From NCBI GenBank assembly GCA_016744295.1, contig JADGEQ010000022.1, positions 1 to 64,000 of the forward strand: DNA of 64,000 nucleotides, read 5' to 3'. The notes below the pieces were generated by a model that made no database searches, had not been told where the DNA came from, and was given only the letters and a program-made list of their open reading frames with translations. Shown here in pieces: positions 8,727-17,536 of this stretch; position 1 is the first letter of the stretch; every line of letters starts with the position of its first letter. The DNA comes from Desulfobacteraceae bacterium. GTDB lineage: Bacteria; Desulfobacterota; Desulfobacteria; Desulfobacterales; Desulfobacteraceae. A program made the translations under genes and the position numbers.

Positions 8727-8785
8727 TTTTATTCTCCTTGAATTATTCTCTTTTCTATCCCGTGCCCGTTTAAATGTTTGTTGTT

Positions 8786-8910
8786 AATCTGATTAAAAAT
8801 CTGATTAAATTTCCCATCTTATTATAGTCTGTGCTTGGGCTTGTCAAGCAATTAATGAATGAAATTCAATCAGATATAAATCTTTTATATCATAATCTTT
8901 ATATCATAAT
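8786..8910. promoter_or_regulatory. Divergent control region with two sets of direct repeats
   Basis: The intergenic region between the oxidoreductase operon and the GntR gene contains AATCTGATTAAA twice in tandem (8786-8797, 8798-8809) and TTTATATCATAAT twice, 14 bases apart (8884-8896, 8898-8910). AATCAGAT near 8870 is a partial inverted copy of the first repeat. These are plausible operators for the adjacent FCD-type GntR regulator. The binding sites have not been shown. Confidence 0.4.
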
Positions 8911-8964
8911 TTTTATGAATATTTTAATTGATTTTGTAATGGGCTTGGTATAACTTACGGCTCC

Positions 8965-9654
8965 ATGGGAGCTAAAAAGAAAAAAACAAAGGAAGATTTC
9001 ACCAAGGAAGCCTACATGGGCATCCGGCGTATGTTCTTCCTGAATGAGATCATTCCGGGCCAGAAAATTTCCTATGGGGATCTGGCAGAGCGTTTGAAGA
9101 TGAGTACCACTCCGGTGATCCAGGCGTTGAAGCGGCTGGAATTTCAGGGACTGGTCCGCCATGAACCCAATCGGGGATATTATACGGAAAAGATCAGCCT
9201 GGAAGAGATCACGGAAATTTATGAGTTCAGGGAGTTGATTGAGGTTTCCCTGCTTCCCAAAACAATCTCATCCATCACCAAAAAAGGGCGCAATACCTTG
9301 AAAAAAGCCCTGGATAACCATCTGGATGCGGTCCGGGACATTTATCTGAAGGACCGGCTTCTAAAGGATATGGAGTTTCACCTGGCCCTGGCAAATTTAT
9401 CCGGAAGCCAACTTCAGATCAATACCCTAAAATCCTTGTTTGATCTTCTGTATTTAAAATACCGGGGCAATATTTTATTTGTCACCCCCATGGAAACAGT
9501 GGATGCAGAACATATTCAATTGTACGATCATATTGATGCCGGCAATATCAATCAGGCCCAAAAAGTTCTGGGTCAGCATATTTCAAATGTTAAGCAACAT
9601 GCCATCTTGAGTATAGAACGCATGAACCGGGAAAAAAAAATCAAAAGTATTTGA
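8965..9654 (+). CDS. GntR-family transcriptional regulator with FCD ligand domain
   Basis: A 229-residue FadR-subfamily repressor. Residues about 20-85 form the winged helix: 'GQKISYGDLAERLKMSTTPV', 'ALKRLEFQGLVRHEPNRGYY'. Residues about 90-220 form the all-helical FCD domain with 'EIYEFRELIE' and metal-ligand-type residues in 'DMEFHLAL' and 'HIQLYDHIDAGN'. Such proteins bind small carboxylates. It is divergent from the 2-oxoacid:ferredoxin oxidoreductase operon, so a 2-oxoacid or acyl derivative is the likely effector (inference). The start is uncertain: the ATG at 8965 lacks a clear ribosome site. Confidence 0.82.
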   Translation: MGAKKKKTKEDFTKEAYMGIRRMFFLNEIIPGQKISYGDLAERLKMSTTPVIQALKRLEFQGLVRHEPNRGYYTEKISLEEITEIYEFRELIEVSLLPKTISSITKKGRNTLKKALDNHLDAVRDIYLKDRLLKDMEFHLALANLSGSQLQINTLKSLFDLLYLKYRGNILFVTPMETVDAEHIQLYDHIDAGNINQAQKVLGQHISNVKQHAILSIERMNREKKIKSI

Positions 9655-9720
9655 CCTCCCATTCCATTTGACCGGCTATTCCAGGGAGAGGTTCATACAA
9701 CCCGTCCTGGTTGGGTTGCA

Positions 9721-11508
9721 TCACTCCAGTTCAAGCCATTCAAACCAGATGGGATGATTTTTTTTGTACCAGGTGAGTATGGCACGCAGGGTTGCCTGTT
9801 CTTCCAAGGGAATGACAGCCCTGGAGATTTTTTCAAATCGAAGAAGCACCTTATCGGAAAAATGCTCCAATGCATCGGTACAAAGGGTTTGAAGTTCATT
9901 TCTGATCCGTCCTGAATCGGAAATTTTTACCGGCCGGGTCAAGAAATCCTCCCCCTTGAGAAACCGGTTCAGCAGGGGGGTGAAAACCAGCTTGCTTTGT
10001 TCAAAGGGTTCAAGGAGCCGCAGGGCAAATCTAATTCTTTTGTCTCCCTTCTCAGAGGTCATCCGCACCGTGACCTCATAGGTGTCTTCGGATATTTGGG
10101 TCACTCCCGGCGCACCGGTGTAGGGATCAGGGAGCATATAGCCGCCAGTGGCGAGGGTTTTCCATTTTTTTTCAGCAATAAGATCATCGGCGGTAATGGT
10201 TTTCTTTTCCAGGGGGATTCCGGCATCCCTTGCCTGTCGAATGCTGTTTTGATAAATTTCTATTATCTCTTCCCCTATTTCCCTGTTAAAGATCTTCTGC
10301 TGCAATCGAAGGGAAAAATCATTGGCCTCGGGGTCCAGTTTCATGCTGGCGGCATCTTTGTCATAGGCCAGCTGGAACCTGGAGGAAAAAACTGCCAGGG
10401 AAACATCCAGATCCAGGATGGAAGACAGGCTTGCCGCCTGTATGGCCTCGGCCGAAGCCGCATACCCGTCCACCAGGAACAGATGTATGTTGCCAATGTC
10501 ATCCTCCCAGGTTTTTACGGCAAAGGTTGGCGCATAGGTGCCGGAATCTGTGAAGGGTGAAAATCCCGTGGGCAATGTCCAGCTTTCTCCCACCAGGTGG
10601 GCGCCTGCAGTTTCCCATTCTTTCCAAAGCTTTCCGATCCTGGGTTCCCGGCTTTTCCCCTGGAGGGTCCAGACATGGATATGTTCGGGTTTAATGCCCG
10701 GATAGGTCATGGTGATGGCCTCTACCACACGACCTCTGGGGGTAAAATAATTGACCAGCAAGGAATCGTCTGCCGCTTTCTCCACCACTTTTTTCGGCAG
10801 AACAAGGGTTCCCATATATCCTTCATACTGGTCGGTGATGGCCAAAGGCTGGTCAAATAGGTGGAGAATTGTTAGGGGGCCAGTCGCGTTACCTTTTGCA
10901 AAACGGGAGGTGTTTTCAAGGGTGTCAATGGCCGCTCCCCAGACCGTGATATCTCGCATGGCGATGGCCCGTTTAAAATCTTCCCACTGATAGGTCGGGT
11001 CATTGATCAGTTTTAATATGCAGTTGTCTAAAAATTTGGCCACCTCGGGCCTGGCATAGACCCGTCCAAATCCCAGCAGGGGGTTGGCCCCCATTTCCGC
11101 GGTTTCGCCTGCTTTCGGCATGAGTCCCTCCCCCAGGCAGACCATGATGGCATGGTTTTCAGGCAGGGTCCGGGATAAATACCAGAGGCTTTCACTCATG
11201 GCATAGGCAGATATGGCATCGGCATCTTTTTTGACCAGGTTGAGTGCTGTTTTGTCCATCCCGGCCCCCTTGCCGTAGCACCCGAAAAGTTTGGTTCCCA
11301 GGGCGGTGACAGCCGAGGTCATGGCCAGCATTTTTTCAGTTCTGTTGTCCACAAATGAGATGGAATCAATCATTTCATCCTTTGGTTTGCCCTTGATCCA
11401 TTCGATGGTGATATCTTCCAGCCACAGGTGAAGTCTTCCCAGGATGGGACGGGTATCAAAGGCCCACTGGGAGATCAGGTTCTTTTGTTTCATAGAGGTG
11501 AGGTCCAT
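9721..11508 (-). CDS. Large conserved-looking protein of unknown function
   Basis: I do not recognise this 595-residue protein. I chose the ATG at 11508 because AAAGGGAG lies 5 bases upstream; the open frame extends 16 codons further. There is no signal peptide, membrane segment or cofactor motif I can name. Cysteines are few and not clustered. Visible features are a glycine-rich 'ALGTKLFGCYGKGAGMD', 'ICLGEGLMPKAGETAEMGANP'-like text near residue 125, 'DGYAASAEAIQAASLSSILD' near residue 365, and an acidic-aromatic C-terminus. It converges on the GntR gene and diverges from recD2. Its closeness to the 2-oxoacid oxidoreductase hints at central metabolism, but that is speculation. Confidence 0.7.
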   Translation of the reverse strand: MDLTSMKQKNLISQWAFDTRPILGRLHLWLEDITIEWIKGKPKDEMIDSISFVDNRTEKMLAMTSAVTALGTKLFGCYGKGAGMDKTALNLVKKDADAISAYAMSESLWYLSRTLPENHAIMVCLGEGLMPKAGETAEMGANPLLGFGRVYARPEVAKFLDNCILKLINDPTYQWEDFKRAIAMRDITVWGAAIDTLENTSRFAKGNATGPLTILHLFDQPLAITDQYEGYMGTLVLPKKVVEKAADDSLLVNYFTPRGRVVEAITMTYPGIKPEHIHVWTLQGKSREPRIGKLWKEWETAGAHLVGESWTLPTGFSPFTDSGTYAPTFAVKTWEDDIGNIHLFLVDGYAASAEAIQAASLSSILDLDVSLAVFSSRFQLAYDKDAASMKLDPEANDFSLRLQQKIFNREIGEEIIEIYQNSIRQARDAGIPLEKKTITADDLIAEKKWKTLATGGYMLPDPYTGAPGVTQISEDTYEVTVRMTSEKGDKRIRFALRLLEPFEQSKLVFTPLLNRFLKGEDFLTRPVKISDSGRIRNELQTLCTDALEHFSDKVLLRFEKISRAVIPLEEQATLRAILTWYKKNHPIWFEWLELE

Positions 11509-11593
11509 TTTGGCTCCCTTTCGCGAAAATGATGTTTTTAATTTGACAAGTACCATTTCCCGGGAAATTCTGTCAAGATGTATGGTGGCCTCC

Positions 11594-11631
11594 CCTAGTC
11601 ACCTAGGAAAATTTAGTTGTGCAACTAGGTG
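11594..11631. promoter_or_regulatory. Nested palindromes between divergent genes
   Basis: CCTAG-TCA-CCTAGG (11594-11607) is followed by TAGTTG-TG-CAACTA (11614-11627). A longer repeat, CACCTAG (11600-11606) with CTAGGTG (11625-11631), encloses them. The elements lie between the unknown 595-residue gene and recD2 and look like operator DNA or an alternating hairpin. No regulator can be assigned. Confidence 0.4.
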
Positions 11632-11680
11632 GGGTGTTATAGGGTGGCCCTGGCATATGATGATGGAATTTATGGTGTAA

Positions 11681-14227
11681 ATGAAACAAATTCGACAAAT
11701 TCAACAAAGGCAAATCCAAAAGGGTAGCTATAAACCAGGGGTTATCACGGAAACCCTCAGGGGGGTGGTGGACAGGGTAACCTTTCACAATCCGGATAAC
11801 GGGTGGTCAATTTTAAGGGTTCAGCCCTTTGATAATTTTGGGCAACAAGAAACCGTGGTGGTCCACCAGACAAAGGTTTTTGCCGGTGCCACCATGGAGT
11901 TCTGTGGGGGATGGACCCATCATCCCAAATATGGCCGCCAGTTTCAGGCAACCCTTGCCAAAGAGAAAAGGCCGGCCACGGCCTCGGCCCTTGAAAAATA
12001 TATAGGATCAGGGCTTATCAAGGGGGTGGGCCCCAAGACCGCCCAAAAAATTGTCCGGCATTTTAAGGATCAGACCCTGGATGTTTTTGAACAGGAGATC
12101 CAGCGTCTTACGGAAGTGCCGGGAATCGCCTTTAAAAAATTAGAGATGATTTCATCGGCCTGGTCCGAGCATAGGGCCATCAGGGATGTGATGATGTTTT
12201 TGCAGTCCCATGGTATCTCCACGCTTTTTGCCGTTAGAATCTACAAGGAATACGGGGACAATGCCATTTCCCATGTGACCCAGGACCCCTACCGTCTTGC
12301 CAATGATTTTTACGGGATCGGATTTTTTTCTGCAGACAAGGTTGCCTTGAGTATTGGTCTTGCCCCTGACAGTTCCCAGAGGATAATGGCCGGGATTCGC
12401 CATGTTCTGGCCGCTGCCCGTAATTTTGGCCATTGTTATCTTACCGGTTCCCAGATTAATGAGCAGGTGAAAGAACTGCTTGACCTGGATCTTTTTGACA
12501 GGCTTGGATCGCTGTTGGCATCAATGGAAAAAGAAAGACAGTTGATGAAACGGGAACTTGTCAGCCCGACCGGGGAGATCCAGTTTTGTTATTATTCAAA
12601 ATCCCTATATTTTGATGAACAATATGTGGCCCGGCGTATTCTGGAGCAGAGTCCCGCTCCAAAGGTTGATTCAGCACGGACACAGCGATGGATCCAATTG
12701 TTTTGCAGTACAAAAAATATGGAATTAAGCCGGGAACAGGCCGGGGCAGTGGCGGGAATTGTGGGGGAAAATTTTTCTATTCTTACCGGCGGACCCGGAT
12801 GCGGAAAAACCACCACCACCCGGGTCATTGTTAAGTTGTTGGAAGCCATGGGGCTGCGGGTGATGCTGGCCGCTCCCACGGGGCGTGCAGCCCAGCGCAT
12901 GGGGGAGGTAATCGGCAGGGAAGCCAAAACCATCCACAGGCTTTTGGGATGGCAGGGGGGAAAGTTCAAGAAAAATGAGCAGACACCGCTTAAAATGGAT
13001 TTTTTGGTGGTGGATGAATGCTCCATGCTGGATATTAATCTTACGGCCTCCCTTTTGAAAGCGGTTCCTGAAAATTGCCAGGTGGTTTTTATCGGTGATT
13101 ATGACCAGCTGCCTTCGGTGGGGGCGGGGAATGTGCTCAAAGATATCATTGCATCCCAACGGGTGGTGTGTTTTCGCCTTACCCAAATTTTTCGTCAGGG
13201 CAGCAAGTCTAGGATTATTCAATATGCCCATCAAATCAATTCAGGTAAGATGCCCTGGATTGAATCCCCCTTCAAGGATCCAGGCGTATGGAAAAATAAT
13301 ATCGATTGTCTTTTTTTGGATTCAGATGAGGCCACCAAGGAGCAGATCCGTTTTGTGGGAAAGGTTAAGCAGCTTTACGAGGCGAGTGAGTCCGTTGACA
13401 TCTCTGCCCGTCCGGCCGATATGAGGGATAGGAAACAGGAGAGCCCCTATGAATTTAGGGTAAATGACCCGGGTTCCCCCTATGAAACCGAAATCACCAT
13501 TCCTAAAAAATTTGCCCATGTCAACCTGGACCAGCTGGCCCGGACCGGAAACAAGATTGAGGAGCTGATGAGTGTTTTGAAAAAGGTCCATCCCTGGTCT
13601 TCCCTCCACTATGGCCTTACAGCTCTTGAGGTGGTTAAAAAACTCTATATGGAGTGGATTCCCAAGTATGTGGGGAGGGAATCTGAAGTTCAGATTTTGT
13701 CGCCCATGACCCGGGGTAGTCTGGGAACCGTCAATTTGAACCGGGTGATCCAGGAGACGGCCAACCCCTTTTGCCAGGGGAAACAGCAAATTACCGTGGG
13801 CCAGCGGATATTTCGGACCGGGGATCGGGTGATCCACAGGAAAAACAACTACGACCTGGGGGTTTTTAACGGAGATATTGGTATCATTCTTGATATCAAC
13901 AACATCGATTTAACCTGCGCAGTAAAGTTCTTCCCCGATAACAGGGTGGTGCAGTATAAACAGACCGATATCATGGAACTGGACCTGGCCTATGCCATCA
14001 CCATTCATAAATCCCAGGGGTCTGAGTTTGAAGTTACGATTATACCGGTACTGACCCAGCATTTTAAGATGTTGTTCAGAAATCTGGTTTACACCGGCCT
14101 TACCCGGGCAAAAAAAATGGCTGTGTTTGTGGGAACCAGAAGGGCTCTTGGCATGGCAGTTCAAAATCAGGATATCAGCCGGCGCCAGACAGCCTTGCGG
14201 GAGTTGTTGATCGCCGGGAAAAACTAG
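11681..14227 (+). CDS. recD2: RecD2-like SF1 DNA helicase
   Basis: An 848-residue helicase of the RecD2/TraA type, a 5'-3' DNA helicase that works without RecBC. The N-terminal part has helix-hairpin-helix-like segments ('IGSGLIKGVGPKTAQKIVRH', 'LTEVPGIAFKKLEMI'). Walker A is 'GGPGCGKTTTT' near residue 370, followed by 'AAPTGRAAQRM', 'DECSMLD' (Walker B), 'GDYDQLPSVGAGNVL' and 'LTQIFRQ'. Motif VI is in 'YTGLTRAKK', and 'AITIHKSQGSEF' is also present. At about residues 545-640 there is an extra segment compared with typical 720-740-residue members. The start is not backed by a strong ribosome site. Confidence 0.88.
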   Translation: MKQIRQIQQRQIQKGSYKPGVITETLRGVVDRVTFHNPDNGWSILRVQPFDNFGQQETVVVHQTKVFAGATMEFCGGWTHHPKYGRQFQATLAKEKRPATASALEKYIGSGLIKGVGPKTAQKIVRHFKDQTLDVFEQEIQRLTEVPGIAFKKLEMISSAWSEHRAIRDVMMFLQSHGISTLFAVRIYKEYGDNAISHVTQDPYRLANDFYGIGFFSADKVALSIGLAPDSSQRIMAGIRHVLAAARNFGHCYLTGSQINEQVKELLDLDLFDRLGSLLASMEKERQLMKRELVSPTGEIQFCYYSKSLYFDEQYVARRILEQSPAPKVDSARTQRWIQLFCSTKNMELSREQAGAVAGIVGENFSILTGGPGCGKTTTTRVIVKLLEAMGLRVMLAAPTGRAAQRMGEVIGREAKTIHRLLGWQGGKFKKNEQTPLKMDFLVVDECSMLDINLTASLLKAVPENCQVVFIGDYDQLPSVGAGNVLKDIIASQRVVCFRLTQIFRQGSKSRIIQYAHQINSGKMPWIESPFKDPGVWKNNIDCLFLDSDEATKEQIRFVGKVKQLYEASESVDISARPADMRDRKQESPYEFRVNDPGSPYETEITIPKKFAHVNLDQLARTGNKIEELMSVLKKVHPWSSLHYGLTALEVVKKLYMEWIPKYVGRESEVQILSPMTRGSLGTVNLNRVIQETANPFCQGKQQITVGQRIFRTGDRVIHRKNNYDLGVFNGDIGIILDINNIDLTCAVKFFPDNRVVQYKQTDIMELDLAYAITIHKSQGSEFEVTIIPVLTQHFKMLFRNLVYTGLTRAKKMAVFVGTRRALGMAVQNQDISRRQTALRELLIAGKN

Positions 14228-14269
14228 GATATAATCTTTATCAAAACAAACCATAAAATGGAGATTAAA

Positions 14270-14530
14270 ATGAAACAGATTAAACTGTTGATGGTTCTGA
14301 CCCTGATGTTTGGTATGATTTTTGTGGGGTGCAGCAAATTAACCCAGGAAAATTATAAAAAGATAGAAATGGGCATGGAATATGAACAAGTGGTCGGTAT
14401 TCTCGGCAATCCGGAAAATTGTGATGCTGCCCTGGGAACAAAAAAATGTATATGGGGAAATGATGCGAAACATATCACCATCGCATTTATAGGAGATAAA
14501 GTGGTCCTTCCTTCCATGAAAGGGCTGTAA
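14270..14530 (+). CDS. Small lipoprotein, DUF3862/BamE-like
   Basis: An 86-residue precursor starting at the ATG at 14270, which is preceded by a GGAG at 14259-14262; an earlier in-frame ATG at 14258 is less well placed. The signal peptide ends in a lipobox ('MIFVGC') so the mature protein is lipid-anchored. The remainder, 'NYKKIEMGMEYEQVVGILGN' and the 'CIWGNDAKHITIAFIGDKVV' ending, has the short alpha-beta fold pattern of BamE/SmpA and DUF3862 proteins. It lies 30 bases after recD2 and is probably independent in function. Confidence 0.7.
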   Translation: MKQIKLLMVLTLMFGMIFVGCSKLTQENYKKIEMGMEYEQVVGILGNPENCDAALGTKKCIWGNDAKHITIAFIGDKVVLPSMKGL

Positions 14531-14560
14531 TATAAATTTTGCAAGAAGGGAGAAGATAAG

Positions 14561-14863
14561 GTGCAATTTATTGTAACAGGCCATGACGGTAAGGATGACG
14601 GTGCCCTGGACCGCCGGATGGCTGCCCGTGAAGCCCACCTGGCCACGGCAAAGAAAATGGTTGAAAACGGTAGATGGCTCCATGCGGCGGCCATGTTGAA
14701 TGATGAGGGAAAAATGACAGGCTCCTTGATTATCTGCGAATTTGATTCCAGACAGGCTCTGGAAAGCCAGTGGTTGGATAGTGAGCCCTATGTGCTGGGA
14801 AAGGTTTGGGAAAAAATAGAGATCACCCGGGCCCAGGTGCCCCCCCTCTGGGATAAAAAATAG
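14561..14863 (+). CDS. YciI-like (YCII-related) protein
   Basis: A 100-residue protein starting with GTG, with AGGGAGAAG 5-10 bases upstream. It has the YCII pattern: 'FIVTGHDGKDDGALDRRMAA' at the N-terminus, 'REAHLATAKKMVENG', 'AAMLNDEGKMTGSLII', and 'WLDSEPYVLGKVWEKIEI'. The family has a dimeric ferredoxin-like fold with an active-site-like His/Asp pair. The reaction is generally unknown. No operon partner suggests a substrate. Confidence 0.8.
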   Translation: MQFIVTGHDGKDDGALDRRMAAREAHLATAKKMVENGRWLHAAAMLNDEGKMTGSLIICEFDSRQALESQWLDSEPYVLGKVWEKIEITRAQVPPLWDKK

Positions 14864-15036
14864 AAGCCAAGCGGCCGCATCACCGTCGGGCATGGTGTGG
14901 CCGGATTCATCCCCCTTTCCCTTCCTGGCCATCGAACAAACGTTGCGCTCAGACCCGACCCAGGCCCCCCTATTTTAAGATGAAGGAGGTTGTGATACCG
15001 ATAAAATAACAGACAACCGTCTTTTTCGCCGACTCC

Positions 15037-15098
15037 TTGACATTATGGGGATTCCTGGTATCATTCAAGGTATCACCCCCTTGAAATGATATTTTTTT
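15037..15098 (+). promoter_or_regulatory. Overlapping sigma-70-like promoter and terminator-like hairpin
   Basis: TTGACA (15037-15042) and TATCAT (15059-15064) are 16 bases apart and could drive the binding-protein gene at 15154. The same -10 box is the left arm of a hairpin, TATCATTCAAGG with CCTTGAAATGATA, followed by seven T's, which reads as an intrinsic terminator for the YciI gene. Both cannot operate in the same transcript, so one reading is probably wrong. Confidence 0.4.
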
Positions 15099-15153
15099 AA
15101 CCTTGCCTGTTTTACGATTTTCGTAACTCTAACTCGATATAAGGAGGCGTATT

Positions 15154-15849
15154 ATGGTATCTGTTAAACATTTGGCCATCTGTGTATTGCTGGGTATAGC
15201 ACTTGTCTGTGCCGGCCCGGCCAAGGCCGAAACATGGAAGATGACTTCCCTGAACTGGCAGCCTTATTCAGGGGCTGAAATGGCCAGTCAGGGCAATTCC
15301 ATCCAGAAATTGCGGCTGTTGCTGGAGGAACACGGTATCACCCTGGTTGTTGAGTTTTATCCCTGGAAAAGAGCCCAGCACCTGGCCGCTAAAAATGAGT
15401 ATGTCGGGTATTTTCCGGCCTGGCCCGAAGAGGTGGGCAAAGGATTTACAGCCTCTCCGGCCGTGGATACCTCGGTCATCGGCTATATAAAACGAAAAGA
15501 CGAAAAGATTGATTTTAACACGGTGGAAGGACTGTTTGAAAATTACAAGGTGGGTATCGTATCCACCTATGTGTATCCGGCATCGGTACAGGCGGCAATG
15601 AAGGCCTATCCCAAAAACACGGATAAGAGCACAGATGAGGTCTCTTTGTTGAAAAAATTGTCCGGGGGGCGTTTCCAGGTTGCGCTGACCGACCCCAATG
15701 TCATGATGTACCTGGCGGGCAAAGAAGGTATTTCCAATGTGGAGCCGCTGCCCAAAACTCTGGTAGACAAGCCTTTGGTTATCTCTTTCCGGCAGGGGGC
15801 GGATAACCAGAAACGGATTGATTTTCTTGAAAAAATACTGGGTAAATAA
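15154..15849 (+). CDS. Periplasmic solute-binding protein (SBP_bac_3-like), orphan
   Basis: A 231-residue precursor with AAGGAGG 7 bases before the ATG. Residues 1-25 are a signal peptide ending 'AKA-ET'. The mature protein shows the family-3 layout: 'MTSLNWQPYSG' at the start, 'FYPWKRAQHLAA' (the same 'PWKRA' motif as the protein at 2949), 'EGLFENYKVGIVSTYVY', and a C-terminal 'QKRIDFLEKILGK'. No transporter genes are adjacent. The two orphan proteins are clearly of one subfamily but differ in sequence. A role in sensing or delivery to a remote permease is possible. Confidence 0.78.
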   Translation: MVSVKHLAICVLLGIALVCAGPAKAETWKMTSLNWQPYSGAEMASQGNSIQKLRLLLEEHGITLVVEFYPWKRAQHLAAKNEYVGYFPAWPEEVGKGFTASPAVDTSVIGYIKRKDEKIDFNTVEGLFENYKVGIVSTYVYPASVQAAMKAYPKNTDKSTDEVSLLKKLSGGRFQVALTDPNVMMYLAGKEGISNVEPLPKTLVDKPLVISFRQGADNQKRIDFLEKILGK

Positions 15850-15958
15850 AGATCCAACAACCCGGTGCACTGGTATAATATTTTATCCCGGTCGCCGGGT
15901 AATATCCTTGTGAGCCCATTATTTTATGGCTTTCTATTTTGTTAGAAGTTAGATCTTT

Positions 15959-17536
15959 TTATCTTGTTTTCAAACACAGCCGGATAAATTCGGGGATGTC
16001 ACTTTTCCGGTCAAATCTCAGGTTGACCATGGCCCGGGTCATGGCCACATAGATCAGGTTGAACTCATCCGGGTCAACTCCGGCAGGGTTGATGATTTCC
16101 CCCTCCTTGAGCAGGGGATGAAAATCCTCCAGAAGCAGAACATTGGCCCATTCCAATCCCTTTGATTTATGGGCTGTGGTCAGAAGTATCCCGGCCCTAT
16201 CCCCCTCCACAGCCTGTTCCATGATCCGGTTCACATGGGTGGGAATTTGTGTGGTATATTTTTCAACCATTTTGCACACAGAGGAGAGTTCAAAATCTTC
16301 CACGGTTCTGGCATAGGATTTTAACTGGCCGAAGCTGGCAAAGCTTTTGACATAGACATCTTTAATCCGGGAATGATCATCCTTGTACAGGTAATAGACA
16401 TCCTTGAGAATGGTCAGCCGATAGTTGGCCACCCCGCCCACAAATCCTATTTTGTTTTTTTTGTATAGCCGGACCGCCCTGTCAAAGAGGGTGGCATTGG
16501 TCCGTGCGATAAGGGTATGGTGCCCTGGGTCCCATGGCGGTTTTACCGGCACGGGGGTGCCGACAATCTGCTGGTTTTCGTTTTTAAATCTTTTCAGGAC
16601 CATGTTGGCTACCTTTGCAACATTATTGTCAAACCGGAAACTTTGGGTCAGATATTTGGTTTTGACAGCTGAAAAACTTTTCAGGGTATCCTTTGCCCCT
16701 CTGAAACTATAGATTTGCTGATGACCGTCCCCCACCAGGATTATGGCGGCAGGTTTTCGGGTCTGGTTTTGACCGCAATCTTGATTCTGCCGGGGCCGGG
16801 CCTGGGCAAAAACAATGGCAGCGGTCACAGGGTTGATGTCCTGTGCCTCATCCAGAAGGATACAATCATAGTTCAGAAAGGGGTTTGACAATTGATATAG
16901 TTTTAAATATCCGTCATGTATCATGCCGATACTGTCGTTGGAGCCGTCACACATAAGCCTGCCCAGACAATTTGCATGGTCAACCAGGGGGGGAATGGGG
17001 CTTTTGTTTTTTTTATAAAATCCCCTTGCCGCCGGCGGGATGTGATGGTGGGAAACCTTGGGATCTGCCGAGACCAGGTAGTTGTACAGGGTGTCCATGG
17101 AAAACCTGGCATCCTCATATTTTTTAAGATTCAAGGCTGCCATGACCTGGTTGGCTCTGAAGCCTTTTACCAGTCGGTCTTTGTATTTAAATCCCTTAAC
17201 TCCAAAAGCCAGGGCATGGGTAGTTCTCGCGGTGACATTGTTCGGAAATTTTTGGGTGGCCTCCAATTGGACACTTTTGTTGAAGGCGATGTATAAAAAC
17301 CGCATTTTGGGCCGCTTCTTTGTATATTCCACCAGGGTGGTGGTTTTGCCGGTGCCGGCAAAGGCCATTATTTTGAGGGTATCTCCGGGCAACAGGTCGG
17401 CATTGATAATTTCTTTTTGTTCGCTGGTAATTTTAATCATTCTTTGTTTGTTTGGTGGTTTTCTTGATTGTTTGCCGGGTGACAGGGAAACGCCTAAAAA
17501 TGTCGGCTTATTTGAGAAATAGTCCTCTTTTTTCAA
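15959..17536 (-). CDS. UvrD/Rep-type helicase, FBH1-like
   Basis: A 3'-5' SF1A helicase of about 490-525 residues. Walker A is 'AFAGTGKTTTLVEYTK', followed by 'FLYIAFNKSVQLEA' and 'TTHALAFG', an arrangement seen in FBH1-like helicases. Walker B is 'CILLDEAQDINP', motif III 'LVGDGHQQIYSFRGA', motif V 'TAHKSKGLEW', and motif VI 'IYVAMTRA'. The longest frame starts with TTG at 17536 and overlaps the nitroreductase end by 29 bases. The conserved region begins at the ATG at 17440, 'MIKITSEQKEIINAD', which may be the true start. The role is probably recombination control or repair. Confidence 0.82.
   Translation of the reverse strand: MKKEDYFSNKPTFLGVSLSPGKQSRKPPNKQRMIKITSEQKEIINADLLPGDTLKIMAFAGTGKTTTLVEYTKKRPKMRFLYIAFNKSVQLEATQKFPNNVTARTTHALAFGVKGFKYKDRLVKGFRANQVMAALNLKKYEDARFSMDTLYNYLVSADPKVSHHHIPPAARGFYKKNKSPIPPLVDHANCLGRLMCDGSNDSIGMIHDGYLKLYQLSNPFLNYDCILLDEAQDINPVTAAIVFAQARPRQNQDCGQNQTRKPAAIILVGDGHQQIYSFRGAKDTLKSFSAVKTKYLTQSFRFDNNVAKVANMVLKRFKNENQQIVGTPVPVKPPWDPGHHTLIARTNATLFDRAVRLYKKNKIGFVGGVANYRLTILKDVYYLYKDDHSRIKDVYVKSFASFGQLKSYARTVEDFELSSVCKMVEKYTTQIPTHVNRIMEQAVEGDRAGILLTTAHKSKGLEWANVLLLEDFHPLLKEGEIINPAGVDPDEFNLIYVAMTRAMVNLRFDRKSDIPEFIRLCLKTR

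Noticed and set aside
11681-17536. Phage-defence island containing RecD2 and the UvrD/FBH1-like helicase
   Set aside because: The two helicases are separated by unrelated housekeeping-type genes on different strands and no known defence partner is present.
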